A stretch of DNA of 17,589 nucleotides from Deltaproteobacteria bacterium (GCA_019313735.1 JAFDAR010000011.1:1-17589); one strand, 5' to 3'. Positions 1-7,698 are shown, counted from the stretch's first letter. The notes: generated by a model not told the origin, from the letters alone. Numbers and translations: made by a program.

Positions 1-852
1 GCGGCGGCCCTGATAAACCGCGCTATCGGCGACCGGATGAAGGCCATTTTTGTAGATAACGGTCTTCTGAGAAAGGGTGAAGTGGAGGAAATACGCTCCA
101 TGTTCACCGATGATTATCCCTTCAATTTTCAAATCGTGGACGCCGCGGACCTGTTTCTTGATGAACTGAAGGGGGTAGCTGACCCCGAGGCTAAACGGAA
201 GGTCATAGGGAAAACCTTTATCGACGTATTCTCTGAAGCGGCAGAGGATATAAAGGGCGCAAAATTCCTGGCGCAGGGCACGCTCTACCCGGACATCATA
301 GAAAGCCGGCCGGCAAACGGAGGGCCTTCATCCATGATAAAGAGTCACCACAACGTGGGTGGACTGCCGAAAGATCTCAACTTTGAGTTGCTCGAACCCC
401 TGAAAGAACTTTTCAAGGATGAGGTGCGCCTCCTCGGAAAAGAGCTGGGACTGCCCAGGAAACTCCTCACCCGACAGCCATTTCCGGGACCCGGACTGGC
501 GGTGCGTATAATAGGCGAAATCACCAGAGACAACCTGGCCATACTGCGAGAGGCGGACCTGATAGTGCGGGAAGAGATAGAGATCTACGATAAGAAGAAT
601 GAGATATGGCAGTTTTTCGCCGTTCTGCTGCCGGTCAAGAGCGTCGGCGTCATGGGCGATGAACGCACCTACGCCAACGTGGTGGCGCTGAGGGCCGTGA
701 CAAGCATGGACGCGATGACGGCGGATTGGGCAAGGATTCCCTACGATGTTCTTGGGCGCATATCCTCAAGGATAATCAACGAAATAGATGGAGTGAACCG
801 TGTCGTGTATGATATAAGCTCAAAACCACCGAGCACAATAGAATGGGAGTGA
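1..852 (+). CDS. guaA: GMP synthase (glutamine-hydrolysing), C-terminal part
   Basis: Converts XMP to GMP using ATP and glutamine ammonia, the last step of guanine nucleotide synthesis, in the cytosol. The frame is open from base 1, so the N-terminal glutaminase domain and the first part of the ATP pyrophosphatase domain lie outside the window. What is visible matches the family: AALINRAIGD followed by FVDNGLLRKGE (pyrophosphatase domain), QGTLYPDIIES, the IKSHHNVGGLP segment, LTRQPFPGPGLAVR, SVGVMGDERTY, and the C-terminal dimerisation domain ending in SSKPPSTIEWE, the near-universal GuaA terminus. The stop is TGA at 850-852. The gene reads towards kdnB 65 bases downstream and may share its transcript, but nothing suggests a functional link between them. 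Confidence 0.97.
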   Translation, partial: AAALINRAIGDRMKAIFVDNGLLRKGEVEEIRSMFTDDYPFNFQIVDAADLFLDELKGVADPEAKRKVIGKTFIDVFSEAAEDIKGAKFLAQGTLYPDIIESRPANGGPSSMIKSHHNVGGLPKDLNFELLEPLKELFKDEVRLLGKELGLPRKLLTRQPFPGPGLAVRIIGEITRDNLAILREADLIVREEIEIYDKKNEIWQFFAVLLPVKSVGVMGDERTYANVVALRAVTSMDAMTADWARIPYDVLGRISSRIINEIDGVNRVVYDISSKPPSTIEWE

Positions 853-917
853 AAAGGGGACGACCTGCAGCCGACCCGCGGATCTACAAAAAAACAGACA
901 ATTTGGGAGAACTTGAT

Positions 918-2075
918 ATGAATAAGATATTTTCTTTTACAGGAGCAAATAAGATAGTTTTCGGGGACGGGACATTTGAGCAATTAGCTGAGCACATACG
1001 GGATCTTGGAGGGAAAACGCCACTGATAGTCCTCGACAGAAGTCTTTCCCTCGCGGGACTGGGGAAAAGGGTGTCCGGCTATCTTGAAAAGGCCGGCATG
1101 GGCGCGGTCATCTTTGACAGGGTGGAGGGGGAACCTCCTCTGGAACTGGCCGATGAAGGCGCCATGGCAGCCGCGGACGGAAAATGCGACACAGTCGTTG
1201 GAATCGGCGGCGGAAGCACCATGGACGTGGCGAAGGCCGTGGCGGTTATCACGGCCAACAAGGGAAAGGCCAAAGACTATCTGGGTCTAAACATGATCCC
1301 GGAACCGGGCCTTCCCACTATCATGGTTCCGACAACCGCCGGCACCGGGAGTGAAACAACCTTCACCTCCGTTTTCATAAGAAAGGATCTGAATAAGAAG
1401 GAGGGGATGAACAGTCCGTATCTGTATCCCGATATCGCCCTCCTCGACCCGGAACTGACCCTGAGCATCCCATCAAATGTTACCGCGACCACAGGCATTG
1501 ACGCCCTGTGCCACGCCATAGAATCATATACCTCGATCACGGCGAGCCCCATGAGCGAGATGGTGTCGCTGGAGGCGATCGACCTGATCTCATCGAACCT
1601 GCGGACCTGCGTCCACAACGGGGCCGATCTGGAGGCAAGAGGGCAGATGCTTCTTGGAAGCCTGTACGCCGGGCTGGGGCTGGCAAATGCCGGCGTTACC
1701 GCGGTGCATTCCCTCTCCTATCCGCTTGGAGGCATGTATGGAATCCCACATGGACTGGCCAACACTCTTCTCCTTCCGGCGGTTATGAACTTCAATCTCC
1801 CGGGGGCGCTGGAAAAGTTCGCCGTGATTGCCGAAGTCATGGGCGAGCCCACGGATGACCTTTCTCTGAACGATGCCGCGGGTCTGGCCGTCGGCGCGGT
1901 AGAGGACCTGATCGATGACTGCGGCATATATGACAGCCTGGAGACGCTGGATATAGAGGAGGAAGATTTTCCAAAGCTGGCAAAGGCCGCTATGACTGTG
2001 GCCAGACCGCTCGCGAACAACCCGCGCAGGATGACGGAGGAAGATGCCATAGAGATATACAATGACGCATATTAA
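918..2075 (+). CDS. kdnB: Iron-type alcohol dehydrogenase, probable Kdo 8-dehydrogenase KdnB
   Basis: A 385-residue group III (iron-containing) alcohol dehydrogenase. Visible motifs are the NAD-binding GIGGGSTMDVAKA (about residues 95-107), PTTAGTGSE (138-146), and the metal ligands D195, H199, H264 and H278, spaced as in FucO-type enzymes. The ATG at 918 is chosen because GGGAGA lies about 8 bases upstream and the protein then begins at the usual MNKIFSFTGANKIVFG; an in-frame ATG at 843 overlaps the end of guaA and adds 25 residues unlike the family. The family alone would not give a substrate. The next gene encodes a KdnA-like aminotransferase joined to a KdsB-like enzyme, and in Shewanella this trio oxidises Kdo at C8, aminates it and activates it. 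The KdnB assignment therefore rests on context; a general short-chain alcohol dehydrogenase is the alternative. Confidence 0.85.
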   Translation: MNKIFSFTGANKIVFGDGTFEQLAEHIRDLGGKTPLIVLDRSLSLAGLGKRVSGYLEKAGMGAVIFDRVEGEPPLELADEGAMAAADGKCDTVVGIGGGSTMDVAKAVAVITANKGKAKDYLGLNMIPEPGLPTIMVPTTAGTGSETTFTSVFIRKDLNKKEGMNSPYLYPDIALLDPELTLSIPSNVTATTGIDALCHAIESYTSITASPMSEMVSLEAIDLISSNLRTCVHNGADLEARGQMLLGSLYAGLGLANAGVTAVHSLSYPLGGMYGIPHGLANTLLLPAVMNFNLPGALEKFAVIAEVMGEPTDDLSLNDAAGLAVGAVEDLIDDCGIYDSLETLDIEEEDFPKLAKAAMTVARPLANNPRRMTEEDAIEIYNDAY

Positions 2076-2080
2076 AATAG

Positions 2081-2112
2081 GGTTCAAGGAGTCGAGGAGT
2101 CAAGGGATCAAG
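2081..2112. repeat. Four tandem degenerate 8-bp repeats
   Basis: Between kdnB and the kdnA-kdsB gene, four consecutive octamers follow the consensus GAGTCAAG: GGTTCAAG, GAGTCGAG, GAGTCAAG and GGATCAAG. They lie just after the kdnB stop and well before the ribosome binding site GGAGG at 2154-2158. The repeat is non-coding in this context. Function is unknown; it looks like a simple-sequence intergenic repeat. Confidence 0.7.
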
Positions 2113-2166
2113 TGAAAGGCTAAAAAACTACAAGGAACCTAAAATACACAACCGGAGGCAATAAAA

Positions 2167-4065
2167 ATGGCAGGATCTGAACTTATAGGAAAAGAAGAAG
2201 CAAAGGAGGTCATGGACATACTGGAGACGGGTGTCTTCATGCGATATGGGTTTGATGAAGAGCGAAAGGGTGTCTTCAAGGTAAAGGAATTTGAAAAGGC
2301 ATTCGCTGACTATCTGGGCATTGGTTATACCCTGGGCGTAACATCCGGATCCGCGGCGCTGAAGGTTGCCTTGACAGCCATGGATGTAGGGCCCGGCGAT
2401 GAGGTTATCGCTCCCGCGTTTGATTTTATCGCCACCTATGAGGCGATACTGGAAGTGGGTGCAATACCGGTAATGGGCGACATAGACGATTCGCTGAATC
2501 TTGACCCGGACGATATCGAATCAAAGATAACACCCTTCACGAAATGCGTGATTCCGGTGCACATGTGCGGGGCTGCCGCGCGGATAGATAGAATCATGGA
2601 AGTTGCGAAAAAGCACAACCTACCCGTCCTCGAGGACAACGCCCAGGCCTGCGGGGGGACTTATCATGGAAAGAAACTGGGAACATTCGCGGACATGGCG
2701 ATCCTGAGCTTCGATTACTACAAGACTATGACCACTGGCGAGGGGGGCATGGTACTGACGAACAGCAAAGATCTCTATGACAGATCCGACTGGTACCATG
2801 ACCACGGCCACGACCACAATCCCAATGTGGGGAGAGGCGACGAGGGAAGATCCTTTCTCGGCTTCAACTTCCGCATGAATGAATTCCAGGGGGCGGTCGG
2901 TCTGGCCCAGCTCAGAAAACTGGACTACATCATCGCCGAGCAGCGCAAGAACAAGGCAGCCATTAAGGATGCCCTGGGTGCGGTGAGCGGGATCGGGTTC
3001 AGAAAACTGTTCGACCCCGACGGTGATACCGCGACGTTCCTGGGTTTCAATCTTTCGGATGAGAAAACCACGAAACGCTTCCAGAAGCTCCTCGCCGAAA
3101 GGGGCGTGGGCACGATATACTACCGCGAAAACACCTGGCACTACGCCCCGATGTGGGAACATCTTATCGCGCGGGCAACCGCCAATTCAAAAAAGTTCCC
3201 CTTCACCAACCCGATGTACAAGGGAAAGGTCGAGTACCGCGTGGAGGACATCCCCCACGCCGAAGAGATCATGGCCCGTACACTCTTCATGATCATACCG
3301 GTCAGGATGGCTGAAGAGAAGATGAATGAGACCATACCCGCGAGATATCAGTCATCGCGATTCGAGGGAAAGCCGCTGGCGGATATATGCGGCAAACCCA
3401 TGATACAGCACGTGTATGAAAAGGCGGTTGGGGTTGACATGGTGTCGTACGTCGCGGTGGCCACGGATGATGAACGCATCTTCGAGCGGGTGAAGGGCTT
3501 CGGGGGAAACGCCGTCATGACCTCCGCCCGTCACCGGTCCGGAACGGACAGGATCGCGGAGGCCGCGGAGGACCTCGGCTTGAATGATTCGGATATTATT
3601 GTGAACATCCAGGGCGACCAGCCCCTTTTCGAGTCTGTCCAGATAGAGGAGGTAGCCAGGCCCCTTCTGGACGACCTGTCATTGAACTTCTGCACCCTCA
3701 TATACGAGATAAAGAGGGAAGAAGAGATACACCATCCCAACGCGGTAAAGGTTGTCTTCGACAAGGATCACTTCGCCCTCTACTTCTCCCGGGCGACAAT
3801 TCCCTATGACCGCGACAAGAAAGAAATGATCCCCTACTACAAACACCACGGGATATACTCATACCGGAGGTCGTTTCTGCGGATATTCACAAGCCTGGAA
3901 GTGGGGCATCTGGAAAAAACAGAGTCTCTTGAACAACTGCGGGCACTGGAAAACGGGTACAGGATAAAGGTTGTCGAGACCCTCCACGACTCCGTGGAGG
4001 TGGACACACCGGAGGAACTCGCGCGGGTCTGTGCCATCGTCGCCGGCGAAATGTATCTAAAATAA
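2167..4065 (+). CDS. kdnA-kdsB: Fused KdnA aminotransferase / KdsB-type cytidylyltransferase
   Basis: A 632-residue two-domain protein. Residues 1 to about 388 are a DegT/DnrJ/EryC1/StrS PLP aminotransferase: RYGFDEERKGVFKVKEFE near the N-terminus, TSGSAALKVAL (59-69), EDNAQACGG (156-164) and the PLP lysine K186 in SFDYYKTMTTGEGG. Residues 390-632 are a CMP-sugar synthetase of the KdsB type: IPARYQSSRFEGKPL, ATDDERI, SGTDRIAEA, VNIQGDQPL (479-487), HPNAVKVV, YFSRATIPYDRD, GIYSYRRSF, LEQLRALENG and VDTPEEL. By analogy with Shewanella KdnA and its partner KdsB, the first domain would transaminate 8-oxo-Kdo to Kdo8N and the second would form CMP-Kdo8N in the cytosol for lipopolysaccharide assembly. 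The start is well set by GGAGG at 2154-2158, 8 bases before the ATG. The two activities are normally separate proteins. The join, ...EEKMNETIPARY, lacks the hydrophobic first strand that normally precedes IPAR in KdsB and probably the end of the aminotransferase. Confidence 0.9.
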   Translation: MAGSELIGKEEAKEVMDILETGVFMRYGFDEERKGVFKVKEFEKAFADYLGIGYTLGVTSGSAALKVALTAMDVGPGDEVIAPAFDFIATYEAILEVGAIPVMGDIDDSLNLDPDDIESKITPFTKCVIPVHMCGAAARIDRIMEVAKKHNLPVLEDNAQACGGTYHGKKLGTFADMAILSFDYYKTMTTGEGGMVLTNSKDLYDRSDWYHDHGHDHNPNVGRGDEGRSFLGFNFRMNEFQGAVGLAQLRKLDYIIAEQRKNKAAIKDALGAVSGIGFRKLFDPDGDTATFLGFNLSDEKTTKRFQKLLAERGVGTIYYRENTWHYAPMWEHLIARATANSKKFPFTNPMYKGKVEYRVEDIPHAEEIMARTLFMIIPVRMAEEKMNETIPARYQSSRFEGKPLADICGKPMIQHVYEKAVGVDMVSYVAVATDDERIFERVKGFGGNAVMTSARHRSGTDRIAEAAEDLGLNDSDIIVNIQGDQPLFESVQIEEVARPLLDDLSLNFCTLIYEIKREEEIHHPNAVKVVFDKDHFALYFSRATIPYDRDKKEMIPYYKHHGIYSYRRSFLRIFTSLEVGHLEKTESLEQLRALENGYRIKVVETLHDSVEVDTPEELARVCAIVAGEMYLK

Positions 4066-4066
4066 G

Positions 4067-4126
4067 GTAGTTGGGAACTACACAACTGAAAGCGTCATGC
4101 TACTCGTTTCTATCGCAACGAATAGC
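4067..4126. terminator. Two inverted repeats between convergent genes, possible weak terminator
   Basis: Directly after the kdnA-kdsB stop, GTAGTT-GGG-AACTAC (4067-4081) is a perfect 6-bp stem with a 3-base loop. It is followed by GCTACTCGTT (4099-4108) pairing with AACGAATAGC (4117-4126), one mismatch in ten. Neither has a T-tract, so intrinsic termination is uncertain. The position between converging genes is what suggests the role. Confidence 0.35.
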
Positions 4127-4187
4127 AGCTTTGCCGTGCCTGGTTGTAGTCTTCATTCCTGAAAAAAGGGCATTTCTGGATGGACAC

Positions 4188-5684
4188 TTATTGGTCATTC
4201 GATTTGTCATTCTGGTTAAGATAGTCCATGACCTTTTGCCGAACCGATTCAGGGAGCTTGATGCCTATGGCGTTAAGCCGGTTTTCGTATTTGTCGAAGG
4301 AGCGGGTGTTCTGGGAAGTGTTGATGAAAATCTTCAAGTAGGACTGTATGCTGCCTTCCAGTTCTGACCTAAAATCCATATCCTTGTTGAGAAGATCCTC
4401 CACGGGAGAGATCACCCGGTAATTTATGGGGCGGCAAATGGAACGATATGACACGAAGCGCTGTGTCATTTCGCATTCATAATTCTTTTCCTGAATTGCT
4501 CTTTCCACCACTCCAAGGTTGATACAGTCCATTATATGGAAGGCATAATCGGGCCGGAGGACCTCCTCCAGGAGCGCCTGGGCCTTTTTGTACTGAGTGC
4601 ACTCGCTCAGATCAGTGACGTCTTCAGGGCAGCGAATATACAGGACAAAATCAATGTCCGAATCGGCCTGACAAACACCCATGTTGGTGGAACCGAGGAC
4701 ATCCATACCTATGTCACCCTGAATCTTTTCTTCGATGAGTTTCGCTACTTCCTCCAGTTTGTCCAGTCGTTCTTCTGTTTCGTCCGTCTGGAACATCCGG
4801 TAGAACTGTTTGATCTCATTATAGAGTTGGATCTCAGAGATATGGGAATACTTCTTGGTTTTCATATCGTAGTTTTCCCCGGCCTTCAGTGCGTTGTAAC
4901 GCTCTTGATCGATGATCTTTTCGATCCATCGCCCCTTTTCCTGAAAATAATCGATTACGTCGTATATCCGGTCATCTACCAGCTTTTTAAAGATGATCTT
5001 CTGGATGGCGTGGTTGTCAAATTCCAAGGAATAAAAGAAACCGCCCTCCGACACCCCGCCGGTCAAGAGTGTCACCTCGCCAAAGTTGGATGGATTCAGA
5101 TAGACGGTCTTTTCGCTGATCTGGAAGCCCCAGTCTGCGTGAACATGACCGGTCAGACAGGCCAGGACGGGGTTATTGTCGCAGAAGCTGCGAAGGGTCG
5201 GGGAGCCGGACGGGCCGAACTGCAGCACATGGTCGTGGATCCCGTGTGCGGGGATAGTTCACCACATATCTCTCCGGAATGCCGGGTGTCCAGATGTCCG
5301 CCCCTCCATAGCCGGCAATTTTCAATCCCTGGACATTGTGCCAGTGGAGGTGCAGGTCCCTCTCGTGCAAAGAAGTGTATTTCAGATCCATGTCGTAGTT
5401 CCCCGGTAGTGAAAAAACGGGGGTTGTCTGCTTTATGGCCATTATGTTCTCCAGCACCTTGTATTTCTGCTGAAGGACACGCCGGGCACGGATGGTGTAC
5501 TGCTGATACTTTGAGCCCTTCTCTTCAATAAAGGATTGCAGTTCGTGATAGTCGATCGCGGTATTCATGGTGTAAAAAGGGATATCTATGAGATCACCGG
5601 CGATGATGTACAGATCGGCCACGGTCTCGGATAAAAGCACCTTGACCCGTTCAAAGGCACCATGAATGCATAGATCAGTCTCAT
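4188..5684 (-). pseudogene. Metallophosphoesterase-nucleotidyltransferase fusion, frame broken twice
   Basis: The - strand carries two overlapping ORFs that join into one protein of about 498 residues if two one-base changes are corrected. The N-terminal part is a calcineurin-like metallophosphoesterase: TDLCIHGAF (where DxH is usual), AGDLIDIP, LPGNYDMD, then after the break PAHGIHDH, LTGHVHADWG and LNPSNFGE. The C-terminal part has a nucleotidyltransferase-fold signature, VLGSTNMGVCQADSDIDFVL, that is GS followed by DxD. Break 1: an ATG at 5684 with a good AAGGGGG site 8 bases upstream is one base out of frame with TDLCIHG; the true frame has no ATG, GTG or TTG between its upstream stop and a GTG at 5640, which has no good binding site. 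Break 2: an extra base in the G4 run at 5250-5253 (CCCC on the coding strand) shifts ERYVVNYP away from AHGIHDHV. Sequencing error in short homopolymers, true decay, or +1 frameshifting at CCC-C could explain it. Substrate unknown. Confidence 0.75.
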
Positions 5685-6106
5685 ATGTAAAACCCCCTTA
5701 TTTTGAAAAGCATCAAATCAATGACGCTCGCTGAAAACGAATAAAATGATGTTTCCCGATGGCAAAATCCATCGGAATCTTTGGGTAGTTTTGGTCAATT
5801 AAGCTCATTTGGGATACCCCGCTGCTTGCGACGGCAGGTTCATTATTTATAGCATTATTTATAGTATAGTGACTTGCTCTTGGGATATTGTACTACATTT
5901 TAACTCAGAAATCTCCATTTTCTGCTCTTGTTTCATGAATGTCGCTGATGCTGGCGGGCAGGTCGGTTATCCCGCTCGTCAATTCATGGAGAAAAAGAAT
6001 GTAGAAAAAGTATGTTGACATCATGCAGCCCCCGTGATTATTTGTGGCGATACAGGCAGGAGAAGGTAGGGGGACATGCTTTTTCCGGATGACAGGGACT
6101 TGGAGA
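5685..6106. other. Intergenic region between divergent genes, no credible gene
   Basis: I see no protein with family features here; the one open frame (5809-6018, +) has a composition unlike its neighbours. The region contains a hairpin, CCGATGG (5756-5762) and CCATCGG (5769-5775) around a CAAAAT loop, and a tandem repeat described separately. It lies between the - strand pseudogene and the + strand hisH, so promoters for both should be here, but I could not pick a convincing -35/-10 pair. Confidence 0.5.
5841..5864. repeat. 12-bp tandem duplication
   Basis: CATTATTTATAG occurs twice in direct succession (5841-5852 and 5853-5864), followed by a partial copy TATAG. It lies in the AT-rich centre of the intergenic region upstream of hisH. 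It could be polymerase slippage or part of a promoter. Confidence 0.7.
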
Positions 6107-6760
6107 ATGACAATCGCAGCTTACTCACACGAAACAGCAAAGAACCAGGTAGTTTCCATTATCGACTACGGAGCCGGAAATCTAACGTCGGTCGCAAGGG
6201 CATTGAGGTATATCGGCGTAACCTGCAAAATTACCAATCAGCATAAAGAGATCCTTTCATCCGAAAGGGTTATATTTCCGGGTGTCGGCGCCGCGGGAAA
6301 GGCAATGGAAGTCATTAGGCGCGGAAACCTTGACAGTGTGATACACGAGGTTGTCGAGCAGAAAAAGCCGTTCCTCGGAATATGTCTGGGTGCGCAGGTT
6401 ATATTGGGGAGAAGTGAAGAGGATAATACCTCATGCCTGAACATAATCCCCGGCACAACCAGAAGATTTCCGGACAGAGGGATCAAAATCCCGCATATGG
6501 GGTGGAACGACATATCCGTTGTTCGCAGTCACCCCCTGCTCAAAGGGGTGGATAGGAGGGCTCAATTCTATTTTGTCCATTCATACTATCCCGCGCCCGA
6601 ACAGGAAGAGGACATCATAGCAACGACAGACTATGGGAGCTCTTTTGCATGCATAATAGGCCGTGATAACGTTGTAGCCACACAATTTCACCTCGAAAAG
6701 AGCGGCCGGAACGGCCTGAAGATGCTGAAAAATTTTTGCAACTGGGACGGTAAGGTATAG
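6107..6760 (+). CDS. hisH: Imidazole glycerol phosphate synthase, glutaminase subunit HisH
   Basis: A class I glutamine amidotransferase that releases ammonia from glutamine and channels it to HisF. The family opening VSIIDYGAGNLTSV is followed by the oxyanion-strand motif FPGVGAAGKAM, the nucleophile C93 in FLGICLGAQ, PHMGWND, YFVHSYY, and the H195/E197 pair in TQFHLEKSG. The usual forms are GICLGMQ and FHPEKSG, so M to A and P to L are small deviations; all three catalytic residues are present. From the ATG at 6107 the protein has 217 residues, about 14 more than usual before the first strand. A GTG at 6044 and an ATG at 6089 are also in frame; the start is uncertain because GGAG lies only 2 bases before 6107. 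The stop is 2 bases before hisF, which suggests translational coupling. No other histidine gene is in view. Confidence 0.9.
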   Translation: MTIAAYSHETAKNQVVSIIDYGAGNLTSVARALRYIGVTCKITNQHKEILSSERVIFPGVGAAGKAMEVIRRGNLDSVIHEVVEQKKPFLGICLGAQVILGRSEEDNTSCLNIIPGTTRRFPDRGIKIPHMGWNDISVVRSHPLLKGVDRRAQFYFVHSYYPAPEQEEDIIATTDYGSSFACIIGRDNVVATQFHLEKSGRNGLKMLKNFCNWDGKV

Positions 6761-6762
6761 AT

Positions 6763-7542
6763 ATGCTGAGTAAAAGAATCATCATCTGCCTCGATGTCAG
6801 AGAAGGAAAGACCACTAAAGGCATCAGATTCAAAGGGAATATAGACATAGGGGACCCGGTTGCCATGGCCGGGGAATATTACAGGCAGGGTGTGGATGAA
6901 CTTGTCTTCTATGACATTACAGCCTCATCCGATAAAAGGGATATTATTATAGATGTGGTCGAAGAAGTAGCGAAAAACATATTCATACCCTTTTCGGTGG
7001 GAGGCGGCATCCGCTGTCTGGATGACATGCACAGGGTGCTGGATGCCGGGGCTGAAAAAATCAGTATCAATACCGCCGCAGTACAGAACCCCGATCTCAT
7101 TTACATGGGTGCCAGGACATTCGGCAGCCAGTGCATAGTACTGGGAATGGATGTAAAGAAGGTGAATAAAACTTCGGCCATACCTTCCGGGTATGAGATA
7201 TACATAAATGGCGGAAGGACGCCGGTGGGTATCGATGCCGTAGCGTGGGCAAAAAAAGCTGTGGATCTGGGCGTCGGCGAGATATGTCTCAATTCAATTG
7301 ACGCGGATGGCACAAACGCTGGATACGAACTTGTTCTGACATCCCTTATATCCAGTGTTGTTTCCATACCGGTAATCGCATCCGGAGGAGCGGGCACGCC
7401 TGAACACCTGAGAGATCTGTTCAGAACATCGGACGCCGGCGCGGCGCTCATCGCTTCGATGGTCCATTACCGGCGCTACACGGTGGCTCAGATAAAGGAA
7501 TATCTCTCGAAAGAAGGTATCCCCGTCCGCGAATTCATTTGA
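6763..7542 (+). CDS. hisF: Imidazole glycerol phosphate synthase, cyclase subunit HisF
   Basis: A (beta/alpha)8-barrel that uses ammonia from HisH to turn PRFAR into imidazole glycerol phosphate and AICAR in histidine synthesis. The 259 residues are the normal length. Both catalytic aspartates are at the expected positions, D11 (CLDV) and D130 (GMDVKK). The gate residues R5, E46 and K99 are conserved, and E173 corresponds to E167 of the Thermotoga enzyme after a short insertion around residues 135-145. The phosphate sites FSVGGGIR and VIASGGAG are intact. The strand usually reading LLTSxDRDGT is CLNSIDADGT, so the first threonine is asparagine and the arginine alanine. Many sugar gene clusters carry HisH/HisF-like pairs that feed ammonia to another enzyme; the intact aspartates favour true HisF here, but isolation from other his genes leaves the role open. 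Confidence 0.88.
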   Translation: MLSKRIIICLDVREGKTTKGIRFKGNIDIGDPVAMAGEYYRQGVDELVFYDITASSDKRDIIIDVVEEVAKNIFIPFSVGGGIRCLDDMHRVLDAGAEKISINTAAVQNPDLIYMGARTFGSQCIVLGMDVKKVNKTSAIPSGYEIYINGGRTPVGIDAVAWAKKAVDLGVGEICLNSIDADGTNAGYELVLTSLISSVVSIPVIASGGAGTPEHLRDLFRTSDAGAALIASMVHYRRYTVAQIKEYLSKEGIPVREFI

Positions 7543-7698
7543 TCGACCCGCCACGGGGAACGATTGGCTGAAATCACCCAGATATGTAAAATTCATCGAT
7601 ATCCTTTATCATGGATCCTGGGACGCAGGCCCTGTGAGACTGGAGTTGCCCCACTATCTATATAGTAACTGCCTTCTTTTTATCTTATTCAAACAATA

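Noticed and set aside
843..917. N-terminal extension of the dehydrogenase from ATG 843
   Set aside because: It overlaps the end of guaA, its 25 residues do not resemble the family, and ATG 918 has a good binding site and the expected N-terminus.
4536..5531. Long + strand open frame of 331 codons
   Set aside because: It lies opposite the metallophosphoesterase-nucleotidyltransferase gene, whose - strand protein shows clear motifs. The + strand translation has none.
5753..5783. Intrinsic terminator at the CCGATGG/CCATCGG hairpin
   Set aside because: The stem is good but only a short ATCTTT follows, and no + strand gene ends just upstream of it.
5809..6018. Small + strand open frame of 69 codons
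   Set aside because: Composition is unlike a protein family and there is no ribosome binding site of note; it includes the tandem 12-mer.
6076..6246. Alternative ATG at 6076 after AGGTAGGGGG upstream of hisH
   Set aside because: The binding site is attractive, but the frame is not that of hisH and ends within about 60 codons without recognisable features.
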